Source of the DNA: Microvirga vignae
GTDB taxonomy: Bacteria > Pseudomonadota > Alphaproteobacteria > Rhizobiales > Beijerinckiaceae
Direction of reading: 5' to 3'
DNA length: 64,000 nt
NCBI RefSeq assembly: GCF_001017175.1
Contig: NZ_LCYG01000020.1
Coordinates: forward strand, 186,001-250,000
Within the stretch, counting starts at the first letter, position 1; each line of letters opens with the position of its first letter. Position numbers and translations under genes: made by a program. Below the pieces are notes generated by a model, which was not told the origin of the DNA, searched no databases, and saw nothing but the letters and a program-made list of their open reading frames with translations. Shown here piece after piece: positions 8,560 to 17,439 of this stretch.

Positions 8560-9259
8560 CGCACACCTCCCGCAAGCTTGGCCTTCATGGCCGGCGAGGG
8601 TCTGATTCCCTTTGGGTTTGAACTTTGCTCCATCAGAAGGTGATGGAGAACGCGATCAGGAGAACCGCAGAACCAAATTCGCCAATCTGCTGTTGCCCAT
8701 AGTGGTCTCCCGCTGACTTCAGGTGCCCTGAGCAAGTGCCTCCGTGGGGCCACAAAGGTTCGCCTCAACCATTGGCGGACGAATTTTTGCATGGATACTA
8801 AGGCGATGGTCGAGCCGATGTGCGGAAGGGCACCTGGACGCTGAGGTGAAACCTCCAACACCGGACATCCTACTAACCGCCCAACACAACGCCCGGCTAA
8901 ACTACGCGAATCATCTTAACTTCCGCGAAATAACGGCAAACTGAAGAATAGGAGTTATGGGCCAGCCAAGCGGTGCAATATCGCGTGCTGAGTGGCTGTT
9001 TCCGCGCCCTTTTGGCGTGTCGGACGAACACATGGGCCAAGCTCGCCGCAGGCATCGATGCTCTCCCTCTATCGACGCAAGAGCCACAAAGTATTTCCGC
9101 CACGCAGCCCCTACCCTCATCCTAGATCCATTGGCTTTCGGAAAGGCTCGTCTCGACCATGACCAGCATTTCTGAAGCGACAAACTGAAACAGCCATAGC
9201 ACCGAGTTCCAGACGAAATGTCTGTTTGGGTGCCGGTCTCAATTTGAGGAGTTCTGGGC
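8560..9259. other. Intergenic region without a convincing gene
   Basis: About 700 bases with no open frame that shows family signatures, a good ribosome site or codon use like its neighbours. It includes the inverted repeat at 8628-8648 and, at its right end, the TTGAGGAG ribosome site for the DM13 gene. It may hold the promoters of the LysR gene (leftward) and the DM13 gene (rightward). Confidence 0.5.
8628..8648. promoter_or_regulatory. Perfect 8-bp inverted repeat upstream of LysR copy 2
   Basis: CTCCATCA, a 5-bp spacer, then TGATGGAG, about 70 bp upstream of the LysR start at 8559. Placement suits an autoregulatory operator. No poly-T tract follows on either side, so a terminator is less likely. 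Confidence 0.35.
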
Positions 9260-9790
9260 ATGCGCAAGCTTCTCCTTGCCTTTCTGGTTGGCGGTATTCT
9301 GGGAGCCAGTGTTGGGGTGGCCCTCGGGTTTTTCTTCTTCCCGTTCGTGTTCCCTCCCCCGGTCGCGATGGACGCCCTGAGTGAAAACGAACGTACGAAG
9401 GTAATCGCGACCGGTGAGTTCCTTCACGCCAATCCCGCCGATCCAATTCATTACGGCCGTGGACGCGTGACGGCCACCTCAAGAACGGTGTTTCTCGAGG
9501 ACGACTTCGAGGTCGGTCCCGGCCCAGCATTTCATGTCTACCTGGTGCCACGGAAGGAGGTGCGCCGATCCGCGGATGTCACCGGAACCATGTTCGTTGA
9601 CCTCGGCCCCCTGCGCGCGTTCAAGGGAAGCCAGCGCTATTCGATCCCGAGCGGAGTCGATGTGGCTCAATTCGACAGTGTCGTGATCTGGTGTCGCGAA
9701 TTTTCGGTTCTGATCTCGCCGGCTGACCTTCAATTCAAGACATCAAAGCTAAGTGCCGTAGGTGAAGCTGACCCGTCGATCGCCCGATAA
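9260..9790 (+). CDS. DM13 domain-containing membrane-anchored protein
   Basis: A 176-aa protein beginning with a hydrophobic helix (LLLAFLVGGILGASVGVALG, about 4-23), likely an uncleaved signal anchor, followed by a DM13 domain from about residue 48. DM13 landmarks are the GEFLHANPADPIHYGRG start, the FEVGPGPAFHVYLVP strand, and the C-terminal IWCREFSVLISPADL with the conserved cysteine. DM13 domains are proposed redox or haem-related electron-transfer modules exported to the cell surface; the function here is unknown. The ATG follows TTGAGGAG. It stands alone with no operon partner. Confidence 0.8.
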   Translation: MRKLLLAFLVGGILGASVGVALGFFFFPFVFPPPVAMDALSENERTKVIATGEFLHANPADPIHYGRGRVTATSRTVFLEDDFEVGPGPAFHVYLVPRKEVRRSADVTGTMFVDLGPLRAFKGSQRYSIPSGVDVAQFDSVVIWCREFSVLISPADLQFKTSKLSAVGEADPSIAR

Positions 9791-10046
9791 GTCCACATGG
9801 GCACATGGAAACCACTGCTCGGTGTCATTGAACATGGATAATCAGGTGATGGAACAAATATCCATGAAGTTCCCCCACCCTTTACACATGTCTGGTTAGG
9901 CGCGACGAGCGGACCAAAACGTTACTTCCGAGAAGTGCCAATTGCTGACATTCCCACTATCTCCATTCGGGACGCATCAATCTGGACTATCAGCCCCAAG
10001 ACTCGTCGATCGGCTTTCCAAACCTGCCCGCCATTCAGCACCCGCA

Positions 10047-11165
10047 TCACGACGCGAGTGTCGACGTCCTGCCTTTTTCAGTCCGGGCCGGCTGGTAGGG
10101 CCTGATCGAGAACGTCTGAAGACGCACGAGGGCGGCGCTCAGGCGGGCGGCCTCCTCATAGCGGGTTTCATCATGGGGCGGCTGGTCCGTGTGGCCGCTG
10201 GCGAGCGCCTCTGTCGTTGCGACCAGCCGGCGGAGCGGCTTGGCGAGCCATGCCGAGAATAGGTAGAGCAGGACGAGACCGACCAGTGCACCGGCGCCGA
10301 GCAGCATCCAGAAGGCCTGTGCGATGGCCCGCGTGGGATCGAGCACCGTGTTCAGGTCCGCACGTACGATGAGGCTCCAGCCGAAGCTGGGCATGTCCTT
10401 AAACTGGATCGAGGGAATGACGGCCGCTATGTAGTCCTTGCCGTCCTGCCATCTTTCGCGAAGCGAGATCGATATGCCCTGGCCGGCGGCGACGGCCGAC
10501 CCTTCGGACAATCTCGTCTCCTGAAGCTCCGGCGGGCCCGAGAGAACCATCCGGTCCCGCGAGACGAGAAGGGCATCGACTCCCTGTCCCCTCACGGCCT
10601 GGATGATATCCCTGACCATGTTCCAGTCGAAATGCGCCCCGATGACGCCGATCACGGCGCCTTGGTCGTTCCTGATCGGAGCAGAGAAATCGACGAAACG
10701 GCGCGGCTCCTGCGTGGCGGGGAGAAGCTTCGCCAGAAGAACCGCCTCATGCACATCGACAGCGGTCGGGCCGTTAAGGCCGCGGCGAAACCACGGCCTC
10801 TCGGCAACGCTTGCGCCCTCCAGCATGCCCTGCGAGGCGGCGATTACCTTCCCCTGCACATCGGCCACGCCGATCCAGGTATAACGCCGATCCACCTGAC
10901 CCAGCAGGGTGAACTGGCGGCGGATTTCCTCAGGATCGTCCAGGCGAACGACGCGCGCCATTCCCTCAACGTCCTGCCAGAGCTCGTGCATGCGCTGTCC
11001 GAGCTGGTTGGCGACGATTTCGCCAAGAAGCCGCAAGCGCGCGCTGTTGGCCACCTCTGCACGGCGCTGCATGGCATTCGTGAACATGGTGCCGGCCACG
11101 ATGGCTGGCACGAGCATCAGCAAGGCGCCGATGACGAATACAAGTGTCTTGATCCCGATGCGCAT
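10047..11165 (-). CDS. Cache-domain membrane sensor with HAMP-like region, no output domain
   Basis: A 372-aa protein with an N-terminal membrane helix (about 7-29), a large extracytoplasmic region resembling a double Cache domain (for example WIGVADVQGKVIAASQGML and GVIGAHFDWNMVRDII), a second membrane helix (about 295-318, FWMLLGAGALVGLVLLYLF), and a short HAMP-like segment (LAKPLRRLVATTEALASGH). It ends about 50 residues later with no kinase, GGDEF or methyl-accepting domain, so output must be passed to another protein. The frame is open upstream inside the GT2 gene, but the ATG at 11165 begins the membrane helix. It is 23 bp downstream of the GT2 gene in the same operon, and may sense a signal controlling polysaccharide synthesis. 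Confidence 0.75.
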   Translation of the reverse strand: MRIGIKTLVFVIGALLMLVPAIVAGTMFTNAMQRRAEVANSARLRLLGEIVANQLGQRMHELWQDVEGMARVVRLDDPEEIRRQFTLLGQVDRRYTWIGVADVQGKVIAASQGMLEGASVAERPWFRRGLNGPTAVDVHEAVLLAKLLPATQEPRRFVDFSAPIRNDQGAVIGVIGAHFDWNMVRDIIQAVRGQGVDALLVSRDRMVLSGPPELQETRLSEGSAVAAGQGISISLRERWQDGKDYIAAVIPSIQFKDMPSFGWSLIVRADLNTVLDPTRAIAQAFWMLLGAGALVGLVLLYLFSAWLAKPLRRLVATTEALASGHTDQPPHDETRYEEAARLSAALVRLQTFSIRPYQPARTEKGRTSTLAS

Positions 11166-11188
11166 TCTCGCGCTCTCCTCTCTTGCGC

Positions 11189-13165
11189 CTACCGCGACGC
11201 CAGGCTGCGCATCCAGCCTCTGATCATCTCGGGAAGGTCGCCCCGCCCGGTTCCCGGCTTCGCATCTGCCGTGTGGAGCTTGCGCAGAATCCCATCGCGC
11301 TGTTCCGGAGTTGGACGCAGGGACAGGTGATAGCCGTCGTTCGTTTCTTTCGATATTCGGACGGCGACATCGCCGACATCCGCAAGAGCGATCGCTCCCA
11401 GGGCGCCGACCGTCAACCCGGCCAATCCGCGGACACGGGCATGATCGACTCCGAGCTCGAGCACCCAGGACGGGAGTCGTTGCGATCCGACGGAAATCGT
11501 GGCCAGCTCGACATTCTCGCGCTGGGGCCGGTTGGCGCGAGGCCGCTCGATGCAGACCAGCATGGTGATGGCGAGCACGACCAGATTGTAGATCGTCCAG
11601 AACAGGATGATCCTGATGCCATCTCCGGCTTTGGCCACGTGGCTGAAATGATCCGGGAAGATCAGGGGCAGGAGCATTCCCAGCACGGTGAGGCCGAAGA
11701 GGATCGCGAAGGGCTTCATCATCGGCCATTGCACGATTGTCTTCGTCCGGTCGCCGCCCTTGGCCGTTACGCGGAATTTGTGCGGTCCTTTGGTCAACAG
11801 ACCCATCGCTGCCGCGCGCGTGATGGGCCATGCGGCAATGAGCTGGGACACATCGTTGAGCACAGGCCAGATCAAGCCGCCGGAGATCCAGTTGAGCGTG
11901 ATCAGCACGGCTGCGTAATAGGGCAGATAGTACGAAACGACATCTGTCAGCGAGGCATTCACGACGAAGATGCCGAAGTACCAGTAGAGCAGCGGGCCGA
12001 TGAGAGCGATCAGGCGGAACGGAAAGGTTGTCGTCCAGAACATTACCGAGTCGACGAGGCTCAGGCGCTGCATGAAGCGCAAGCCATTGGCGCCGAAGGG
12101 ATTGTAGACGTTGCGCACGATCTCCATCATGCCCAGGCACCATCGCCCGCGCTGCACAACATATTCGTGCAGTCCTTCCGGGGCGAGCCCTTCCGTGAGC
12201 GCTTCGTTGAGGTAGACCGTGCGATAGCCGTGGCTGTCGAGGCGGATGGTCAGAAGGAAGTCTTCCGTCACGCTCTGCGTCGGCAGGCCGCCGATCTCGC
12301 GCAAAGCCGAAACGCGCACCATCGAGGAGGTCCCGCAGCACACCGCGATGCCCCATGCGTCGCGCGCAGGTTCCAGATGATCGAAGAAGAAGCGCTGCTC
12401 GTCGGGATAGGCGGAGGCGATGTAGAGATTGTGCTGGATCGGGTCCGGATTGAAGAAGTGCTGCGGCGTCTGGACGAGGCCGACCTTCGGATTGTGGAAT
12501 AGGGCGACGGCCCGGCGCACGAAATTGCGGTGCGGCACGAAATCCGCGTCGAGGACGGCGACGAAGTCGGGGGCATCCTCATCCTTCAGGCGCTGTGTCA
12601 GCGTGTAGTTGATGTTGCCTGCCTTCGCGTGCTCGTTGGTGGGTCGTGTCCTGTGCTCGGCGCCATAGCGGCGGCATACCTCGGTCAGCCATTCCCGGCG
12701 CCCGTCGTCGAGAACGAAGACTCGTAAGCTCGGATAATCGCTCGCCTGCGCACCGGCGAGCGTGCGCTCGAGAACCTCCAATTCCTCGTTGTAGGTGGCG
12801 ATGTAGAGGTCGACGCGCGGCGGATTGCTGCCCCACCAGGCGATGTTCCGGTCCGCTTCCTCATGTCGGTCTTTCCGGCGGGTGAGGAACAGATAGGCCG
12901 TGGTCGAGGACACGAGAGTCAGGGCCTCGATCGCTACGAAAATCCATCCGGCGATGACATCGAGGGTGAGGCCTTCGGCCGCCGACGGAACGGTCTCGGT
13001 GATCCGCCAGATCATGTAGCGCCAGCCCAGCAAGGTCGTCAGACCGAGCAATAGGGCACGGATCCAGGTGCTCTTCGGCGGGGCGAGCGGCAGCAGCAGC
13101 AGGGCAAGGCCAATGACAATGGCTAGACCCGCGAGGCTCGACAGGTATTGGTCGAGGACGAGCAT
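11189..13165 (-). CDS. Cellulose-synthase-like family 2 glycosyltransferase with degenerate PilZ-like tail
   Basis: A 658-aa multi-spanning inner-membrane processive glycosyltransferase. Catalytic motifs are in order: DDG (153-155), DAD (206-208), TED (300-302) and QRGRW (338-342), the Q(Q/R)xRW signature of BcsA-type enzymes. Hydrophobic helices flank the catalytic domain on both sides. Residues about 555-632 look like a PilZ fold after the last helix, but the preceding basic stretch ERPRANRPQR has no RxxxR spacing, and the expected (D/N)xSxxG is DHARVRG. Cyclic-di-GMP control as in BcsA is thus questionable. Its start touches the stop of the HlyD-like gene, indicating coupling. No bcsB, bcsC or bcsZ is nearby, so the polymer may not be cellulose. 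Confidence 0.85.
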   Translation of the reverse strand: MLVLDQYLSSLAGLAIVIGLALLLLPLAPPKSTWIRALLLGLTTLLGWRYMIWRITETVPSAAEGLTLDVIAGWIFVAIEALTLVSSTTAYLFLTRRKDRHEEADRNIAWWGSNPPRVDLYIATYNEELEVLERTLAGAQASDYPSLRVFVLDDGRREWLTEVCRRYGAEHRTRPTNEHAKAGNINYTLTQRLKDEDAPDFVAVLDADFVPHRNFVRRAVALFHNPKVGLVQTPQHFFNPDPIQHNLYIASAYPDEQRFFFDHLEPARDAWGIAVCCGTSSMVRVSALREIGGLPTQSVTEDFLLTIRLDSHGYRTVYLNEALTEGLAPEGLHEYVVQRGRWCLGMMEIVRNVYNPFGANGLRFMQRLSLVDSVMFWTTTFPFRLIALIGPLLYWYFGIFVVNASLTDVVSYYLPYYAAVLITLNWISGGLIWPVLNDVSQLIAAWPITRAAAMGLLTKGPHKFRVTAKGGDRTKTIVQWPMMKPFAILFGLTVLGMLLPLIFPDHFSHVAKAGDGIRIILFWTIYNLVVLAITMLVCIERPRANRPQRENVELATISVGSQRLPSWVLELGVDHARVRGLAGLTVGALGAIALADVGDVAVRISKETNDGYHLSLRPTPEQRDGILRKLHTADAKPGTGRGDLPEMIRGWMRSLASR

Positions 13166-14371
13166 CTACAGGCCGAGATCCGCGAGCTTCTGCCGGATGC
13201 CGGCGAGCGGCCCGCCTACGAAGACCACCCGGCCCGTGCGGCCGACGGCGCAGGAGAGGTCCGGATCGCTCGCAAGCTCCGGAATGCTCAAGGCGACGTC
13301 GAAGCGGGTCAGGTGCTCGGGGCTGGGACCGATGGCGAGCGTGCTGTAGAGGCCGGCTGCCCCCGATCCGCCGAGGCGGGTGATCGTTCCCTCGAAGACC
13401 CGGCTGTCGCCGACCAGCCGGAACTGGGCCGGCATGCCAATCCGGAGGGTGGAATAGACACTCTCGCTCACGCTGGCCGTGACCATGACGGCGGAGCAAT
13501 CCACGAACCGGACGAGATCCTGCCCTTGGTTGACGTGTTCTCCGCTGCTGGCAAGGAAGTTCCAGACGATGCCGGGGCTCTGCACCGAGAGTTCTGCCGA
13601 GGTCAGGCGATTGACCCGGACCCGCTCGGCCGCGATCTGCTCGGCGGTCAGGCTCAGGCGGCGGCTGACATTGTCGGCCTCCGCCTTGAGCTCGGCCAGC
13701 CTGAGGTCGAACTCCCGGATGCGTTGGATCGAAAACGGTGCGTCGTTGTAGGAATCACCGATGAAGACGCCGTTCTGAGCCGACGAGAGTTCCGCCGTGA
13801 GATAGGTGATGCGCTCGCGGGTGCTGGCGATGTCCTGCTGCGCGACGTCGTGTTGGGCCTTGGCGCGGTCGAGGGTGATCGCGGTCTGCACGCCGCGCGA
13901 ACTCAGCTCGCGGGTCCGGTCCAGAGCGCTGTTCGCCTCGCGGAACCGTGCCTCCGCCGAGTTCACGGCGGTCTGCGCCTCAGCGATGCGGGACCGGATC
14001 TGGCGCACTCGCCCTTCCTGATAGCTCTTGGCCTGGGTGTCCAAGACCTTGCGGGCCTCGTCCACCGCCGCGGTCTGGGCCTGGAGCCGGGCGAGATCCG
14101 CCTCGAGTGTGGAGCGGGTTCGCTCCAGGTCAATCAGGCGGGCATTGTCGAATTGGTTGTCGGTGATGCGCACAACGGTCTCTTCAGGGGAGATCTGGGC
14201 TCCAATCGTGCGCACAGAGAACTCGGCCAGTCCCTGGATGGGCGCACGCAGGACGGTGGTGCGGGCATTGATCGTGGCGTCGGCGCTGGTTCCCGAGAGG
14301 TACTCGCCGACAACGACATAGAGCCCTCCAAGGAGCAGGATTGCTCCCAAGAAGATACGGACGAATTTCAT
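13166..14371 (-). CDS. HlyD-family membrane fusion / periplasmic adaptor protein
   Basis: A 401-aa adaptor with one N-terminal membrane helix (FLGAILLLGGLYVVVGEYL), a split biotinyl-lipoyl-like domain starting RAPIQGLAEFSVRTIG, a long coiled-coil hairpin (about residues 100-235, rich in Glu, Arg and Ala) and a C-terminal beta-barrel region (GIVWNFLASSGEHVNQGQDL onward). It is first in the minus-strand operon, and its stop codon abuts the GT2 start with no gap. In alginate-type systems a comparable adaptor (Alg44) pairs with the synthase, but this one has no PilZ domain. It probably carries the nascent polysaccharide through the periplasm; an outer-membrane partner is not in the window. Confidence 0.82.
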   Translation of the reverse strand: MKFVRIFLGAILLLGGLYVVVGEYLSGTSADATINARTTVLRAPIQGLAEFSVRTIGAQISPEETVVRITDNQFDNARLIDLERTRSTLEADLARLQAQTAAVDEARKVLDTQAKSYQEGRVRQIRSRIAEAQTAVNSAEARFREANSALDRTRELSSRGVQTAITLDRAKAQHDVAQQDIASTRERITYLTAELSSAQNGVFIGDSYNDAPFSIQRIREFDLRLAELKAEADNVSRRLSLTAEQIAAERVRVNRLTSAELSVQSPGIVWNFLASSGEHVNQGQDLVRFVDCSAVMVTASVSESVYSTLRIGMPAQFRLVGDSRVFEGTITRLGGSGAAGLYSTLAIGPSPEHLTRFDVALSIPELASDPDLSCAVGRTGRVVFVGGPLAGIRQKLADLGL

Positions 14372-15126
14372 TGGTTAGAACTCGATCGGGACCTGAGACA
14401 GATTAGGCTGCAACGACCTTGCCCTTGCCCCTGATTGAAGACGCATCCGCTATCAGGCTACGAGGTAGGTCAGAGACATAAGTCTTAACCTAGCCGTTGG
14501 TTTCTGATGGGGTAATCCGAAAGAGGTTTTTGGACAACGGGGCCATGTGGCGACGTGATGTCCTATCACGCCGCTGACACCGTGATAGGCGCATGCTTCT
14601 GTTCAACGAGCACTGTAGCGCGCACGAGGTGAGCTGAGCTTGTGTGGCGCTATTCTGAAGGTCGCCTTCGGGTCAAAAGGCGAAGTTCCCCACCCTTCAC
14701 AAACGTCGGCTCACCGCTCACAAGCTGACCAAGATGCAACGTCTGTGATGTGCCAGAAGCAGTCCTTGGGTGCCCTCGACGTCGAAGTCACGTTTCAATC
14801 CCTTGTGGATATTTAGGTCAGCGGCATACACGGCTGCTGACTCATCGCGAAAGCTCGGAAGGTCCGCTACAGGGATGCTGACCTTGGCTACAGCAAGTTT
14901 CCGCGTTCCTCTGTGCCGCTGTTGCGGACGCATGCGTGACTTCAACGCTCCCTGACGGCAAAACCGTTTGGCGGCTCGATAGCCGCCACAGATGATAGGT
15001 AAAGTTGCCAACAACTGCGACCGAAAGGACCTGAACCCAGCCAGTGAACTTGGCCGCCGCGAACATGGACTTGACCACTCGCACCGCCTTGGATCCATTC
15101 TGGCAGTCATCGCCTGGCGGCTCTCG
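14372..15126. other. Intergenic region, possibly decayed coding sequence
   Basis: About 750 bases between the polysaccharide operon and the large STAND gene. The minus strand shows stretches that read like protein in different frames: a start near 15084 giving a short hydrophobic segment (WVQVLSVAVVGNFTYHLW), then in another frame about 14757-14900 a segment containing DLPSFRDESAAVYAADLNIH. They could be pieces of one decayed gene, but I recognise no family. Base composition appears lower in GC than the flanks by eye. No RNA gene or transposon end is visible. Confidence 0.35.
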
Positions 15127-17439
15127 TCAGGACGGCAGCCGTATTTCCCGAAAGGATTCGCCAAGTTGGAGTGCAGCGCTCCGTCGATCGCCCATATCCA
15201 CGAGCAGATCGAGTATTCTCAACAGCTTCTGGGCAAGGGACAGTGACATCGATGCGTCGCGCCCCGCGAAGTCCTGAACGAGCTGGGCAATCCTTGCGCT
15301 GAGGAATGTGCCTCGCCAGCCCTTCAGAGATTGGAGCCCGCCGCCAATGACTGCAAGGACTTGGTCGGCAAAAGCATCGGCCGGATAAGAGGCCTTCGCA
15401 CGTTCGCAAAGGGTAAGATAGTGGTCCATCACCGGCGCGGCCCAGCCCCCAGCCCGCACGAAGCGATCAATAATCGGCAGAATTCGAGCGATCTCGGACC
15501 AGTCGCCGTTCACATAGCGCGCCGCGCCATTCGCGCGCTCGATTTCAACAAACATCAGGGTCTGCACTAGCCGCGGCTGATCGAAACCGGAGAACTCACC
15601 GCTGCGATAGGACTCCTTCTCAATTGCTGAAGAAGCGAGCAACCGTTCAAGGCAAAGCTCAAGAACCTCAATCGCATCAGAGGGCACGGCCGCTGCATCG
15701 TAGATGTAGCGGCATACATAGGAGCTGGCGAATGGTGCGAGAAGCGCCCAGCAATTGTCGCTCTCGAGCTGAAGGATCGGCTCGAGCAATCGCGGTTTGA
15801 TATCCGCGAGCGGAAGAAGCCCCGCGATCCGGCCCAACGTCTCCCCGAGTTCGTGGATCCACTCAAAGAGGTTTGACGAGCTCCGATCACGGCGGCCCGG
15901 CTTCACCCAAGGTGGCGCGTTCTTCTCGTTAGTCCAGGTGAGAACCGACGACATAAAATCGAGGAAGAAGGGCTTTGCATCGCTCGCGACAATTCCTTCG
16001 ATTGGACCGTGTCGGATGATCTTGGCCGCGTACTGCGAGTACCAGTACACATCGGGCTCGCTCCACACTTCGTTTGGGTCCGCCGCGTCGCTGTCATCGT
16101 AATCTTCATAGTGCTGACGCCGACCGCGCGCGTTCCGTGCATCGAGCTTCACCCAAGCCGGCGGCGGCTGAGGGATTGGCAACCAGCCCGCGCCATTCAG
16201 GTAGAACTCAGCGGCATGGTTGAGAGCGGCCTGGGCGTCTTCCTGCGAATGGACAGGATCGCCTGGGCCGCGCATCTCGCCCGGGGGGACCCGCTTAATG
16301 TGACAGAGCGAAAAGGCAAGGACGAGCGCCGACCAAGCCAGCTTTGGATCGATACTCCAGAGCCCAGAAACCTCCTGCAAAGCAGCCAGCGACACCACTT
16401 CAAGCGGATGCGCCACGAGCGCTAAGAGTTTGGTCGCCGCGTCCTTCTCCGCAGTGCCGTTTCTCAGGTCAGCCGCCAGACCGCGCGCAACGAAGATCGA
16501 TGGGTGCCAAGGGATGATGCTTCTCGACGTCCAATATGCGTCGCGCTCTTCCGGAGCGCGGATCGCCCGGTTGAGGATTTCACGGGCCCAATCGAGATCG
16601 GCGGGGTCAAGCTGCTCACGCAAATTCAAGGCCACAGCAGCAGTTGCGGCGACCGCACCGCGGTGCATCTCGATCTGATCGTCTTCGCCTTCTGGCGCTT
16701 CAAACAGGGCAGGATTGTCGATCTGCTTCGCGAGCGCAATTGCCTCATGGGTTGTGAACCCGTCAGCAACCTTTCCATCTTCAAAGGTCTTTGCTGCCCA
16801 GGTCCAGAGCTGCGCCTTTCGGAGGTACAACGTCGCCTTTTCAGCCTTCACTTGCCGTTCGGGGGCGGCTGCTGATGGGCTGACATGGTTCAGCCAGATA
16901 GTGTCGGGATCCTCACTGGCGCAGTAAGCCTCGTAGTTCTCGGGGTCAGCCAGCTCCTCATATTCGAGTGCCTGTGCGAGGTAGTTTTCCCGCGCAGCCG
17001 GATCGTTTTGCTCCTCTTCGTAACGGTACGGGAGCGCGTTCTTGAAATTGCGGATCGCCGTGCGCGTTCTCTCCGCGAACTGTTCACCGCCGAAAACGTA
17101 TCGGGGAACCAGCCATCGCAGCTGCTTCTTCCGGGCAGTCCGCTCGTTCACGGACCGGATGGCGTCGATGTGCGCCTGGTCGGTGCGAGCCTTAAAGCCC
17201 ATGAGGCTAGTGGTGTTCGCCGAGATGTCCTGGGCCATGCGGTTGTGATCGGCCGACCATAGCGCCTGTGATGTGACGAGGGGGAAGACCGCTTCGGAAA
17301 TGGCATCGGTATCGAGCGCCAACGCAACAGCGACACCGAGGATGGCAATGCATTCATTCCCCTCGACGATCTCCTGGATCAGTACGTCAAGTGAACGACC
17401 GCGCTTGAGTTCGGCGAAACACCAATCCTCAAGCGCCAA
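15127..17439 (-). CDS. C-terminal part of the broken STAND protein (helical sensor region)
   Basis: A 770-codon frame starting at an internal ATG (17439); the same frame is open back to about 17602, past the C6 run where it should join the upstream piece. It begins ALEDWCFAELKRGRSLDVLI and is rich in Ala, Leu, Trp and acidic residues, consistent with a helical repeat solenoid. I see no catalytic motif, no signal peptide and no membrane helix. No convincing ribosome site precedes the ATG, so independent translation is doubtful. I read it as the sensor half of the protein encoded from 20508-20535. Confidence 0.6.
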   Translation of the reverse strand: MALEDWCFAELKRGRSLDVLIQEIVEGNECIAILGVAVALALDTDAISEAVFPLVTSQALWSADHNRMAQDISANTTSLMGFKARTDQAHIDAIRSVNERTARKKQLRWLVPRYVFGGEQFAERTRTAIRNFKNALPYRYEEEQNDPAARENYLAQALEYEELADPENYEAYCASEDPDTIWLNHVSPSAAAPERQVKAEKATLYLRKAQLWTWAAKTFEDGKVADGFTTHEAIALAKQIDNPALFEAPEGEDDQIEMHRGAVAATAAVALNLREQLDPADLDWAREILNRAIRAPEERDAYWTSRSIIPWHPSIFVARGLAADLRNGTAEKDAATKLLALVAHPLEVVSLAALQEVSGLWSIDPKLAWSALVLAFSLCHIKRVPPGEMRGPGDPVHSQEDAQAALNHAAEFYLNGAGWLPIPQPPPAWVKLDARNARGRRQHYEDYDDSDAADPNEVWSEPDVYWYSQYAAKIIRHGPIEGIVASDAKPFFLDFMSSVLTWTNEKNAPPWVKPGRRDRSSSNLFEWIHELGETLGRIAGLLPLADIKPRLLEPILQLESDNCWALLAPFASSYVCRYIYDAAAVPSDAIEVLELCLERLLASSAIEKESYRSGEFSGFDQPRLVQTLMFVEIERANGAARYVNGDWSEIARILPIIDRFVRAGGWAAPVMDHYLTLCERAKASYPADAFADQVLAVIGGGLQSLKGWRGTFLSARIAQLVQDFAGRDASMSLSLAQKLLRILDLLVDMGDRRSAALQLGESFREIRLPS

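Noticed and set aside
8744-9175. Short plus-strand frames in the 8.6-9.26 kb gap
   Set aside because: No ribosome site, no family signature and overlap with frames on the other strand.
11183-12502. Plus-strand open frame opposite the GT2 gene
   Set aside because: His- and Asp-rich antisense translation of the synthase without family similarity.
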